Positions 1 through 7,537 are shown, counted from the stretch's first letter. The stretch: 10,436 bases of DNA from a candidate division Zixibacteria bacterium SM23_81 (GCA_001304015.1 LJUY01000074.1:1-10436), one strand, 5' to 3'. Translations and numbers: made by a program. Notes: a model not told the origin generated them from the letters alone.

Positions 1-652
1 CTAATCTGTATTTGCGCCGCAATTCGCTGACTTCTAATCCCGGCCGGAAGAAGTGAGTGTCCACCCCGTTAGGAATAATGCTCACATGCCCTTTACAACC
101 CCTTACAATCATGCATTTTTGAGTATATTTCGAAACGGATATGACCCTGGCTGCCGCTGTGGTCATATGCTTGACTAACCTGGAACAGCGTGACCAAAAA
201 AAATCCTCGGTGAATTCGCCGCAATGAGCTGTGATCACCAAAGGTTTTTTGAACCTCTTGGCCACCACCCAAGTGGCCAAGGCTCTCTCGTTGGCGTGCT
301 GTGCGTGAAAAAGATCGACCGACTCTGGGCGAAAGCTGTCCAGAATCTTGAGGATTATGTAGACAACCTTAACGAAGTCGCGAGGACGTAGACACTTCCA
401 ATACCTTATAATTGGGATCCAAGACCCCGCCAAACGGGGCAGCTTCGAAATTTGCCTGAGGGTAGAATATAGGCCTAAGTCCGCGATCAAAAGGTGGCGG
501 ACACCCGGAGGTACCATTTTTTCCTTCGCAAGACGCGTATCGACAAAATCAACTTTAACGCCCAATCCGGCCAGCTCTTTGGTCAGATGATATGAATGGC
601 TGGCCACACCGCCATATGGTTTGGGAAGGCTGCCGACGAAACAGATTTTCAT
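1..652 (-). CDS. Glycosyltransferase family 4 (GT-B), 3' end cut by window
   Basis: Probable cytoplasmic glycosyltransferase that adds a sugar from a nucleotide donor to the growing lipid-linked repeat unit. About 217 residues are visible; the C-terminal donor-binding half lies beyond the window start. The N-terminus, MKICFVGSLPKPYGGVASH, is the usual GT4 opening: a beta strand followed by a glycine-rich loop (PYGGVA). Further on come FHAQHANERA and ITAHCGEF, then RVISVSKYT and IIPNGVDTHFF. The S-V-S and I-P-N-G-V-D signature is typical of GT4 proteins at the linker between the two Rossmann domains. The ATG at 652 is the only plausible start: an in-frame stop lies 12 codons upstream of it with no other start codon between. 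A GGAGAAGGA ribosome-binding stretch lies about 12 bases before it. It begins 58 bases after the Wzy-type gene and is probably co-transcribed with it. Donor and acceptor cannot be deduced. An eight-base A run (plus strand, 196-203) lies within the coding region. Confidence 0.88.
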   Translation of the reverse strand, partial: MKICFVGSLPKPYGGVASHSYHLTKELAGLGVKVDFVDTRLAKEKMVPPGVRHLLIADLGLYSTLRQISKLPRLAGSWIPIIRYWKCLRPRDFVKVVYIILKILDSFRPESVDLFHAQHANERALATWVVAKRFKKPLVITAHCGEFTEDFFWSRCSRLVKHMTTAAARVISVSKYTQKCMIVRGCKGHVSIIPNGVDTHFFRPGLEVSELRRKYRL

Positions 653-710
653 TTCGCTGTTGATCCTTCTCCCTAACCAACTATCAGGTTACGATTCATG
701 TTGCGGCAAT

Positions 711-2129
711 TCATGTGTCGGCCTGTTCCACACCCTGAAGCCTTTTATAGAGAAATTCAATGGAACCAAAGAGAATGGCCCAAATTATAACAAATCGATA
801 AAGCATCAAACTGGAGTTTGTCAAAGCGATCAACATTAAACCAGCGAACCCCGCTAGGGAGGAAGCCACAACTCGGCGAGTAGGCATGTCCTTAGATCTT
901 TTATATACAGCCAGACCACGCTTAAAAAATAATAGAATTATGGTTAGATAGGAAAAAAGTCCTAGCAGACCAGCTTTCCATAGGATAAATATGTATGAAT
1001 TATCCACGATATCATAGGTTCCCTGAGTGGCAACCCTGTAAATTGTAGCACCTAGTCCCGATCCCAGCAAATAATTTCGCTTCCATTGCCTCAAAGCAGT
1101 ACTAATTTCGGCCATTCTTGAAAGTGCAGACTGATCCTCTGATAGTTGCATCAGCGTATCGATCCGAACAAGGAACGTTGCGACCATCGATTCGCCAAAA
1201 AATTTATCTAGAAGCAAAAGAATGCTGATCGCACAAGAAATGAAAAATATTGCCATTAGCATAGCTTTTATTATTTTTCGTAAAGAAAACCGACCTTTCA
1301 ATATCGAGAAGGCCCATAATAAGACAACCGAAAAAGGAATACCAATCCAGAGGCCCCGCTGTTGACCCAGAAACACCATGATGAGGATTGGAATCAACAA
1401 GATCAAAGCGAATATTTTTTGGCGGGATGAAGAGGGGAATAAGAAAAAACTTACCAAATATGGCACGACAAGTTGCGCCAAGTGTGGTTGCTGAGTTACC
1501 ACGCGAGCGAAAAGCAATTCCTTGGCATGAGCTTCAGAAAGAGCGAGAAGGAAAAATTGTATTGAGGCCACCAAAGTGGCAAAAACTAAAAGTAGCCAAA
1601 ATTGTTTTACCCAGTTTCTTTCAACGATGCCATCCTTGGCGAGGAAGTAAACACTGTAGAGGCCCAGAAAAAAAAGTTCCTTTAGAATGTATTTCGTTGG
1701 ATGACCATTTACAAATCCTAAGAACGCCGAAAGAACCGTCAAGGCCAGAAAAGCCAGTACAGCAATATCTTGGATAGTAAAATATGTTTGACCTTGTGGC
1801 TGTAAAGCAGTTCTAGCTAGCCAAAATAAGATTGCTAAAAAAATAAAGACACCGACTAGCGGATAAGAAACGAAGATTTTGAAAAAAGGATACTGTTTCC
1901 CCCAGCCATACGTTGGGAATGATATAATGTAAAAACTCAACACGAATAGAGTGGTTTTCACAGAGAAAGCGATCCTAAATAGCAAAAATAACCCAATGAT
2001 AAGCAGAAAAATTAGGTAAGGACTACCAAAAAAGGCTAAAAACAATAGTCCTAATTGCATAAAAATTAATAGGAAAAAGAGCTTCGCCCCCTCAGAAGTT
2101 ATCTTATCACTAAACGCCCTAGAGTACAT
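711..2129 (-). CDS. O-antigen polymerase/ligase family protein (Wzy/WaaL-type, Wzy_C domain)
   Basis: Polytopic inner-membrane protein of 472 residues, expected to act on undecaprenyl-linked oligosaccharide on the periplasmic face, as repeat-unit polymerase (Wzy) or, less likely, as ligase (WaaL). Hydrophobic segments run through most of its length, roughly ten to twelve. The Wzy_C-type core is visible: GQQRGLWIG at residues 255-263, then a periplasmic loop with a conserved-looking Arg in SALSRMAE (about 338), GSGLGATIY (356-364) and DNSYIFILWKAGLLGL (376-391). This glycine-loop, Asp-Asn and Leu-x-Lys-x-Gly pattern is characteristic of PF04932 members. The start is the ATG at 2129, with AAGGG about 10 bases upstream. 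It follows the GT39-like gene by about 146 bases, a gap that holds a long inverted repeat, and precedes the GT4 gene. Residues 17-92 are clearly paralogous to the pseudogene at 4066-4442. Base composition is AT-rich, unlike the sugar-nucleotide genes. Polymerase versus ligase cannot be settled from sequence; the neighbouring Wzz-like and export genes favour polymerase. Confidence 0.85.
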   Translation of the reverse strand: MYSRAFSDKITSEGAKLFFLLIFMQLGLLFLAFFGSPYLIFLLIIGLFLLFRIAFSVKTTLFVLSFYIISFPTYGWGKQYPFFKIFVSYPLVGVFIFLAILFWLARTALQPQGQTYFTIQDIAVLAFLALTVLSAFLGFVNGHPTKYILKELFFLGLYSVYFLAKDGIVERNWVKQFWLLLVFATLVASIQFFLLALSEAHAKELLFARVVTQQPHLAQLVVPYLVSFFLFPSSSRQKIFALILLIPILIMVFLGQQRGLWIGIPFSVVLLWAFSILKGRFSLRKIIKAMLMAIFFISCAISILLLLDKFFGESMVATFLVRIDTLMQLSEDQSALSRMAEISTALRQWKRNYLLGSGLGATIYRVATQGTYDIVDNSYIFILWKAGLLGLFSYLTIILLFFKRGLAVYKRSKDMPTRRVVASSLAGFAGLMLIALTNSSLMLYRFVIIWAILFGSIEFLYKRLQGVEQADT

Positions 2130-2187
2130 CGTATCGTCTGCCCTTTTGTAACAGGTATCAACAACGAGGAATTTCGGTTAACGTTCC

Positions 2188-2245
2188 CCAGATTGGCGAA
2201 GTGCCCGAAGGGTATTTAGGCGAACGAAGTGAGGCGTCAATCTGG
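2188..2245. repeat. 58-bp inverted repeat in the gap before the wzy-type gene
   Basis: The two ends are perfect 8-base inverted repeats, CCAGATTG at 2188-2195 and CAATCTGG at 2238-2245. Each arm extends inwards across one G-T position to a further CG pair, giving an 11-position stem. The enclosed stretch holds CCCGAAGGG (2204-2212) and related GCGAAGTG / GCGAACGAAGTGAG words, so a branched fold is possible. On the minus strand no T run follows, so it is not an ordinary terminator for the upstream gene. It resembles a dispersed REP-like palindrome, but no second copy occurs in this window. Confidence 0.55.
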
Positions 2246-2275
2246 TTTTGTGCGAAGTTGCCTCTACCGCTGGCA

Positions 2276-3835
2276 TCAATATCTGTCCTTACGCAAGTAA
2301 ACGTAAACTATATCCCTCCACTGTCCAAAACTATCCATTTCCTTGGCTAAATAGTAATATTCCTCGATTTTAGTCAATATGTCATTCCTAATATGTTCTT
2401 GTTCTTCTTTGTCAAGTGGAGCATAACTTGCGCTACGCTTAAAATCTAAGTCAGTCAAAATTACAGCAGCAGCTTTTTGTGAAGTAATGAGTCCCTTTAC
2501 TATCTCATTGTTAGTGACGTGATATCTTTGAGCTGTCTGCGTATCCCATTCTGGGTAATACGAAAATATTGCCATTTCTAATCCCGGCAAGACATTTCGC
2601 TGCGATTGAATAGCGAGATATGTATGGTATGTGAAGATTGGCTCATCTTTTGGGATGTGTTCTTTTATATAGTCAGCGATTCGTGATATCTCATCCAATG
2701 GAAGTTTACGACCACTTATATCAACATGATGTGTTCCATGGCCAATAAGATTTAGCAAAAGTAATACACAGATAATAGCCAGGACCACGCTCTTCCCTTC
2801 AGGCGTGACCGATTTCTCATAATATTTAGAATAAATACACCCTGCTAAGATCGCCATAAGTGGCAGATTAGCAACTTGGTACTCAGCATATGAGCCGCCC
2901 GGCAAACAATTGGAAAAGAAGATTATTAGCAGAATGCCAATAAGATAGACATAGATCCCATGATTTAGAAGGGCTTTTTTCATTCTTCTCCAGTTATATA
3001 CAAAGAATAATACAGCCCCAGAGACTACGGAAACCATCATGAAGGAGAAAACTCGAGCTATGGAAGAAAGGGTGTTAATCTTGTATTGTATCAGATGTAG
3101 GAGGTCAGAAGCGTTGTATCGAGCCATATGAAAACCCACAACGTTATACCAAAACAATTCTGGGTCTCTTAGGATAAAGGGTAAGAAGATTGCTGCTATT
3201 GTTACTAAGCTAGTGATCGTAGCTAATAGAAAATACCTTTTATTTTCTCTTTCAAATATGAGTAAGTAGATAAGCAAGATTGGAATGGCCAGAATGGCAC
3301 TTAGGCGCGTTCCTGCTGCTAAGCAAAGAAAGATTGTAGAAAATGAATATTTCACCCACTTATTTATCTTACTAACAAGAAAGAGTATAGAAACACTTAA
3401 AAAGAATGCCGTCAATGAATATGTCTTAGTGATAGTAAGAAAATAAATAGCAAACAAATTAAGACTTATTGCCGCACCGCATATTACTGTTGCGAGTTTT
3501 CCTGCAAGCCTGTTTGATATAACCATACAAAGAACTAGAGTCATTATACCAAATAGCAAAGACGTGATTCTACCAAGACATAGACCTGTGCCAAATAGAA
3601 GCTGAGGAATACCATAAACGTAAGGTAATAAGGGCGTTTGAGTATATGAGAAGTCAGAATAGAGAATTTTACCTTGATAAACGAGTTTGCTAGCATATAA
3701 GTACCAACCTTCATCTTCATTGACTGGTCCCAAAAACATGTAGAAGAAGGCAAGCAACAAGAACAGAAATAATAATAATACCGCTATCTTGCCATAATGT
3801 CTTTCTATTATTCTTGGACAATTGTCAAAAAGCAC
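2276..3835 (-). CDS. GT39-like (GT-C fold) integral membrane glycosyltransferase
   Basis: Probable polyprenyl-phosphate-sugar-dependent glycosyltransferase of the ArnT/PMT superfamily, acting at the outer face of the inner membrane. The protein has 519 residues from the start chosen here. The first membrane helix (about 18-36) is followed by NEDEGWYLYASKL, with the acidic pair D41-E42 that GT-C enzymes place in their first extracytoplasmic loop as catalytic base/metal site. After it come QGKILYSDFSYTQTP and a long run of membrane helices to about residue 365. A soluble C-terminal domain of about 155 residues begins near HVDISGRK and contains IPKDEPIFTYHTYLAIQSQR, a pattern I associate with bacterial GT39-like proteins. 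Start choice: GTG at 3835, because AGGAG lies 8 bases upstream. In-frame TTG codons at 3865 and 3841 are possible but poorly placed relative to that site. The gene is AT-rich (about 35% GC in a sampled line), suggesting it came with the variable segment. Acceptor is unknown: polysaccharide side-branching, lipid A or protein are all possible. Confidence 0.78.
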   Translation of the reverse strand: MLFDNCPRIIERHYGKIAVLLLFLFLLLAFFYMFLGPVNEDEGWYLYASKLVYQGKILYSDFSYTQTPLLPYVYGIPQLLFGTGLCLGRITSLLFGIMTLVLCMVISNRLAGKLATVICGAAISLNLFAIYFLTITKTYSLTAFFLSVSILFLVSKINKWVKYSFSTIFLCLAAGTRLSAILAIPILLIYLLIFERENKRYFLLATITSLVTIAAIFLPFILRDPELFWYNVVGFHMARYNASDLLHLIQYKINTLSSIARVFSFMMVSVVSGAVLFFVYNWRRMKKALLNHGIYVYLIGILLIIFFSNCLPGGSYAEYQVANLPLMAILAGCIYSKYYEKSVTPEGKSVVLAIICVLLLLNLIGHGTHHVDISGRKLPLDEISRIADYIKEHIPKDEPIFTYHTYLAIQSQRNVLPGLEMAIFSYYPEWDTQTAQRYHVTNNEIVKGLITSQKAAAVILTDLDFKRSASYAPLDKEEQEHIRNDILTKIEEYYYLAKEMDSFGQWRDIVYVYLRKDRY

Positions 3836-4065
3836 GTTCAATTCTCCTGTCTTTTTTCGAGGCAATTTCGCACAACGTCCTCGAGCTATACGAAGTTCCG
3901 CCTTTGGAGGAGAAGGTTCATGCTTTCAATATATGAGATCATTTTACCATCAACACATTCGTGTGACGACCCGGAAAGTGGTGGATTGATTTTACATTCC
4001 CCCGGGAAATTTCTCTGATTCATAGCCCTGGTGGTGCATTCTCATCTCAGTCTCTCACTCAGGGT
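3836..4065. other. Gene-free stretch between wzy pseudogene and GT39-like gene
   Basis: About 230 bases with no convincing gene. A 45-codon minus-strand frame (3886-4023) starts with ATG but has no good ribosome-binding site, no recognisable motif and ordinary composition. I could not find a convincing sigma70 promoter: TTGATG and TATATT occur on the minus strand near 3920-3950, but their spacing is only 14. It is most likely leftover DNA at the junction where the polymerase remnant stops and the AT-rich glycosyltransferase segment begins. Confidence 0.5.
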
Positions 4066-4442
4066 CTAAAAGGAGGTAACTAAGATAGAAAAAGCGCCAG
4101 AGATTAAAGTTCCCCTTACCTGAGGTGACAGATCCGCGCCAAGAATGAGGGCCGTAACGATTGGATAGGAGACGAAAATCTTATAGAAGGCATAGCGCCT
4201 CCCCCAGCCATAGCCCGGCAATAGATGATATAAAAGCATATCAGAAAAAGAGTGTTTTTGACGGAGAAGGCGATTTTAAAAAGCAATAAGAGGCCAACCA
4301 AGACCAGCAAGATAGAGTAGGGGGAGCTGGTGAAGGAAAAGAGAAGCACAAATCCCAACTGAGCGATGAGAAAAAATAAAAAAAACGCCCTCGACGGCGA
4401 GGAAGAATCCATGCCTTGTGAAGCGATACTCCAATGGTTCAT
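4066..4442 (-). pseudogene. Truncated, frameshifted wzy/O-antigen-ligase-type remnant
   Basis: Remnant of the N-terminal quarter of a Wzy/WaaL-type membrane protein. From its ATG at 4442 the frame gives hydrophobic sequence matching the N-terminus of the intact protein at 711-2129: SPYSILLVLVG against SPYLIFLLIIG, and LFKIAFSVKNTLF against LFRIAFSVKTTLF. The match continues to FYII, then breaks near 4222-4223. Moving one base over restores it: LPGYGWGRRYAFYKIFVSYP against FPTYGWGKQYPFFKIFVSYP. A hand alignment of 56 residues across this point gives 38 identities. So a single-base deletion relative to the intact copy broke the frame. After YPIV the similarity fades, and the corrected frame stops at 4066, about 125 codons in, with the C-terminal three quarters, including the whole Wzy_C core, missing. 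It lies 27 bases after the Wzz-like gene, where a working polymerase gene would be expected. Paralogy and frameshift are read directly from sequence; the replacement history is inference. Confidence 0.85.
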
Positions 4443-4469
4443 CGAATGCTCTTCTGAAACTTAGCTTGT

Positions 4470-5705
4470 CTACATCCGCCTTTTGCCTTTCGATCTCAGA
4501 TGCTTGATATCTCCTTTCAATATATGAAACAATCCAGAAACCCTATCATATTCCTCTGCCTGGGTTACCCTGAGCCTTTGAAAATATTCCACAGAAAACG
4601 CGCAAACCATGCTCAGAAACAGGCTCAGAAACCCCAAAAATATGACGAACATCTTCCGATTCGGCTTCGACTTCCTGATGGGCGGTAACGCAACGTCGAG
4701 AATCTGCACTGTTGGTGTATCCTTCGCCTCCTCGATCTTTGCCTGCTCATATTGTTGCGTGAGGAGTCCGTATACAGCCTCTTGGATCTTGAGGTTTCTG
4801 GTTAAGCGAGCCAGCTCCAATCCCACAGTGGGCACTTTCGAGAAGGGAACATGAAACTCGGTACGCTCGGAGCTACCGGGCTTTTGAGAACTGAGATTTG
4901 GAACATTGCCAAACTCAATTTTTTCCAGCTGTTTTTGAATCTCGGAAATTTGAGAGCGAAGGTGTTCCACCTGGGGGTGTGAGCGGGAGGCTGTTTTGAG
5001 CAAAACCCCCAGTTGAATCTCAAGAGAAACCTGCTCAGCTTTTAGCTCGGCAGCTCTCTCGATAGCAGTGGATATCTGGACAGGCAAGGAGATGGCCTTG
5101 TTTTTTTCTTGAAATAGCTTAAGCTCTTCTTCCGCTTTTTCCAGCTCCAGCTGTGATTCTTTCAAGCGCCTCTCGACGAACAGACGTTTACTTTTCGCCT
5201 GGGAAACATTGGTCTCTTGATTCACTCTGTCCAGCTCCACCACAAAGGCATTGGCAACTTTTGCAGCAAGGTGCGGGTCCTTTTCTTCAACTTCAATGGT
5301 CAGGACGCCTTCCTTGGTGATGCCAAAACTTGAGTGTTTTTGGAGAGTCTCCACAGCTCCCTCTAAGTTCTTCGATTTGTAAACCTCCATGAGGTCCAAC
5401 TTCTGTATGACGCCCTCGGCAACGGTCCTGCTGCCCAAAATAGCGACGAAAAGATCGGTCGAAGTCGTGGTCCCGGGAATAGTCAAACCTCCCAAGGGGA
5501 GATCGGTGAGCAGGGAAGCGATAGCTGAGGTATTTGAGCTTTCCTCAGGCGGCAAAAGGGTCGCTTTAGCCTTATACCATTTTGGAAGCACAAGACTTAA
5601 GGCAACGGCTATGAGACAAACAGCTACAAAATTGAGCACGATGAGCTTGCGCCATTTCACCAGAACCGCAAGATAATCCCAAAAGTTGAGTTCTCTGCTC
5701 TTCAT
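4470..5705 (-). CDS. Wzz/GNVR-type chain-length determinant (polysaccharide co-polymerase)
   Basis: Inner-membrane polysaccharide co-polymerase of 411 residues that should regulate polymer length and couple the polymerase to export. Layout: short cytoplasmic N-terminus (RELNFWDYLAVLVKWRK), membrane helix at about 21-40, and a large periplasmic region beginning PKWYKAKATLLPPE, the usual Wzz_N transition. A long charged helical/coiled-coil stretch lies at about 170-265. The proline-containing segment ALPPIRKSKPNRK (339-351) comes directly before a second membrane helix (352-370), which is the canonical end of Wzz/GNVR proteins. About 40 cytoplasmic residues follow, with no Walker motifs, so there is no fused BY-kinase as in the PCP-2a type. 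The ATG at 5705 has AAGGGG six bases upstream. It starts 38 bases after the SLBB export gene and is surely in the same operon. Its 3' neighbour is the broken polymerase remnant, so its working partner is now probably the polymerase at 711-2129. Confidence 0.92.
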   Translation of the reverse strand: MKSRELNFWDYLAVLVKWRKLIVLNFVAVCLIAVALSLVLPKWYKAKATLLPPEESSNTSAIASLLTDLPLGGLTIPGTTTSTDLFVAILGSRTVAEGVIQKLDLMEVYKSKNLEGAVETLQKHSSFGITKEGVLTIEVEEKDPHLAAKVANAFVVELDRVNQETNVSQAKSKRLFVERRLKESQLELEKAEEELKLFQEKNKAISLPVQISTAIERAAELKAEQVSLEIQLGVLLKTASRSHPQVEHLRSQISEIQKQLEKIEFGNVPNLSSQKPGSSERTEFHVPFSKVPTVGLELARLTRNLKIQEAVYGLLTQQYEQAKIEEAKDTPTVQILDVALPPIRKSKPNRKMFVIFLGFLSLFLSMVCAFSVEYFQRLRVTQAEEYDRVSGLFHILKGDIKHLRSKGKRRM

Positions 5706-5743
5706 AAATTGCCCCTTGGACCATCGGCCATCAAGGACTACGA

Positions 5744-7429
5744 TTACTTCCTCAACTGATCAATCACCAGGATGACCGTGGCCACTTGAGCGGTAGTACT
5801 CACGAAATCCTTAAAAAGCTCCCAGTAGTTCCTCTCCGGCTTCTCCGGCACCCAGACGGTGTCCCCTGGCTCGATGCGCTTCACCTTGCTGGGCTTCAGC
5901 CATTGGCCGGTGCTTCCCTTGATCACACGGACTTTGCTCTTGCGGGCGTTCCAGTTGTATCCCCCTGCTCGGTCGATGTAATAGTCCGTCTTCTTCCCGG
6001 GTTTATATTGGATAGCCCCTGGTTCTTTGACCTGGCCGCTGACATTCACCGTCCTGCGCACGGTGGGGATATCGATGATATCGCCGTGCTTGAGCAAGAC
6101 GTCTTTGCTCTTATCGTCCATCAGAAATAGCTTCTGGAAGTCGACCAGGATCACGCCATGCAGCTGATTTGACTTGGCCTTGAAATAGGCATACTCCTCC
6201 TCGTTCATGTCCGCCACACTCATTTCCTTCAAACGCTCAAACTCCAGGTCCAGGGTCTGATCATAGAGGGTTCGAATCAACTTGGCCTCGCTCAAGGAGG
6301 CATCGGGTTTAAAACCTCTGGCCCTCTCGATGACCTCGCTGAGGTATGTCTTGTCCTTCTCAATGGAGTAGTGCCCTGGAAAAAAGATTTCACCTCGAAC
6401 TTCTACCAGATGTTCCGGATGCCAAGTGGGAATGTGGCGCACAAGAAGCACGTCGTCGCTCTGCAGAGCGAAGTTGTGCTCGTGGTCCTTCTCCACAACA
6501 GCCTTGGTCAGATCAACAAAGAGGCGCTCTGGAGTCTCCTGATTTTCCCGGAATCGGACCAGCTCGGCCTTCTCCATGTAAACATCGCTCACCAGCCCTC
6601 GGGCCAGCTCCACCAAGTCGCTGATTCGGTCTCCCCTTTTCAGCTCATAGTAGCCCTCAACGCCGACAGCGCCAAAGACGCCCACGGAATCCAAACAGAG
6701 GGGTACGGCCACGACGTCTCCATCTAAAAGATAGGGGTTATCCTCCAGATCTCCCGTGACGGAAAATCGATAGAGATCGGCAATGGCAGCGGAGGAATCT
6801 CGTCTCCTCACCTGCACATTTCTCTTGGAGGCGCCGGGAGAAAATCCACCTGCCTGATCGATGATCATGGAAACCCGATCCACAGCCGTGGCGGTGTAGG
6901 TGCCGGGAAGGTTCACGGCACCGACCACGAAAACTCGAAAGTTTCGTACCTTGGACAAGGAAACAGAGGTGGTCGCCTTCTTATACCGTTTGCCCACTTC
7001 CTTCACGATCCTCTTCTTGGCCTGTGCCAACGTCACCTGCCCCACTGGAATCTCTCCCACATGAGGAACGAGAACTCTTCCCTCTGGAGTAACCGCCAGG
7101 AGATAGCTCTCGCTGATCTCCCCCCACACACTCAGGATGAGCTCATCGCCCGGCCCCACCACATACTCCTCCGGCACTATGTTCCTTTCTAGAGCCTGTT
7201 CTCTGCCCGCATCCCTCCTCATCTCTGCTGCCCGCCTGAGCCTCAGGCTGTCCGCTTTGCTCATCATAACTCTGTGGGGATTCAAAAGGGCACGCTCCCG
7301 CTCATAGACGAGCCTCTGGCTGTCCACCCTGCTCACCGTCACCTTAGGGAAGGTCATCCTGGCCACGAAGATGAAGGCCAAAATCGGACAGATCAGCCAA
7401 AGGAACCTGAACGGTCTGGAGACGGTCAT
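5744..7429 (-). CDS. Polysaccharide export protein with Poly_export and several SLBB domains (Wza-like)
   Basis: Envelope protein of about 561 residues that should form or gate the export channel for the polymer. Order (numbered from the GTG at 7435): hydrophobic N-terminal segment FLWLICPILAFIFVA (11-25); linker rich in Arg/Glu (35-85); Poly_export domain (about 86-165) opening with EEYVVGPGDELILSVWGE, the family signature. Then come SLBB-type repeats at about 167-245 (FVVGAVNLPGTY), 250-332 (VFGAVGVEGYYEL), 342-455 (EVRGEIFFPGHY) and 461-530 (NVSGQVKEPGAI, then DRAGGYN). A C-terminal hydrophobic segment (about 545-558) follows YWELFKDFVSTTAQ. No clear lipobox Cys is seen, so unlike Wza it may be membrane-anchored rather than a lipoprotein. 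Start: the ATG at 7429 has AGGGGG five bases upstream; the GTG at 7435 would be longer by two codons but overlaps that site. It is the first gene after a strong promoter and a structured leader, and is followed after 38 bases by the Wzz-like gene. Confidence 0.92.
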   Translation of the reverse strand: MTVSRPFRFLWLICPILAFIFVARMTFPKVTVSRVDSQRLVYERERALLNPHRVMMSKADSLRLRRAAEMRRDAGREQALERNIVPEEYVVGPGDELILSVWGEISESYLLAVTPEGRVLVPHVGEIPVGQVTLAQAKKRIVKEVGKRYKKATTSVSLSKVRNFRVFVVGAVNLPGTYTATAVDRVSMIIDQAGGFSPGASKRNVQVRRRDSSAAIADLYRFSVTGDLEDNPYLLDGDVVAVPLCLDSVGVFGAVGVEGYYELKRGDRISDLVELARGLVSDVYMEKAELVRFRENQETPERLFVDLTKAVVEKDHEHNFALQSDDVLLVRHIPTWHPEHLVEVRGEIFFPGHYSIEKDKTYLSEVIERARGFKPDASLSEAKLIRTLYDQTLDLEFERLKEMSVADMNEEEYAYFKAKSNQLHGVILVDFQKLFLMDDKSKDVLLKHGDIIDIPTVRRTVNVSGQVKEPGAIQYKPGKKTDYYIDRAGGYNWNARKSKVRVIKGSTGQWLKPSKVKRIEPGDTVWVPEKPERNYWELFKDFVSTTAQVATVILVIDQLRK

Positions 7430-7436
7430 ACCCACC

Positions 7437-7478
7437 CCCTGAGGAGAGCAGAAGAAAAATCAGGGCTATCTCCCTGAT
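7437..7478 (-). promoter_or_regulatory. Leader hairpin with U-run and alternative pairing to the Shine-Dalgarno region
   Basis: In the transcript, ATCAGGG (7478-7472) and CCCTGAT (7465-7459) form a 7-bp stem with loop AGATAG. It can lengthen through a G-U pair into flanking A and U runs, and a U run follows directly: the form of an intrinsic terminator or attenuator. The 3' arm CCCTGA can instead pair with TCAGGG at 7442-7437, which is part of the TCAGGGGG Shine-Dalgarno stretch before the export gene's ATG at 7429. The two pairings exclude each other: the first leaves the ribosome site open but may stop transcription, the second hides the site. The pairings are read directly; a regulatory role is inference. 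Confidence 0.5.
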
Positions 7479-7508
7479 CTTTTCACAAAAGCCAATATTC
7501 GACACGAC

Positions 7509-7537
7509 ATAATATGAAATTCTGCTCTTGAAGTCAA
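7509..7537 (-). promoter_or_regulatory. Sigma70-type promoter for the export/assembly operon
   Basis: On the minus strand the -35 box TTGACT (7537-7532) and the -10 box TATTAT (7514-7509) are separated by exactly 17 bases. Each box differs from the consensus at one position. It lies just downstream of the terminator that closes the sugar-nucleotide genes and about 80 bases before the export gene start. Transcription would start near 7502, leaving a leader of roughly 70 bases that contains the hairpin at 7459-7478. Confidence 0.75.

Noticed and set aside
1388-1777. 129-codon plus-strand frame
   Set aside because: It is antisense to the Wzy-type gene, rich in Lys/Arg as the complement of membrane-protein codons, with no motif.
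2188-2245. Integron attC or CRISPR repeat
   Set aside because: There is one copy only, no GTTRRRY core sites, no regularly spaced spacers and no integrase or cas genes nearby.
3886-4023. 45-codon minus-strand frame in the gene-free stretch
   Set aside because: No good ribosome-binding site, motif or hydrophobic pattern; length is within chance expectation.
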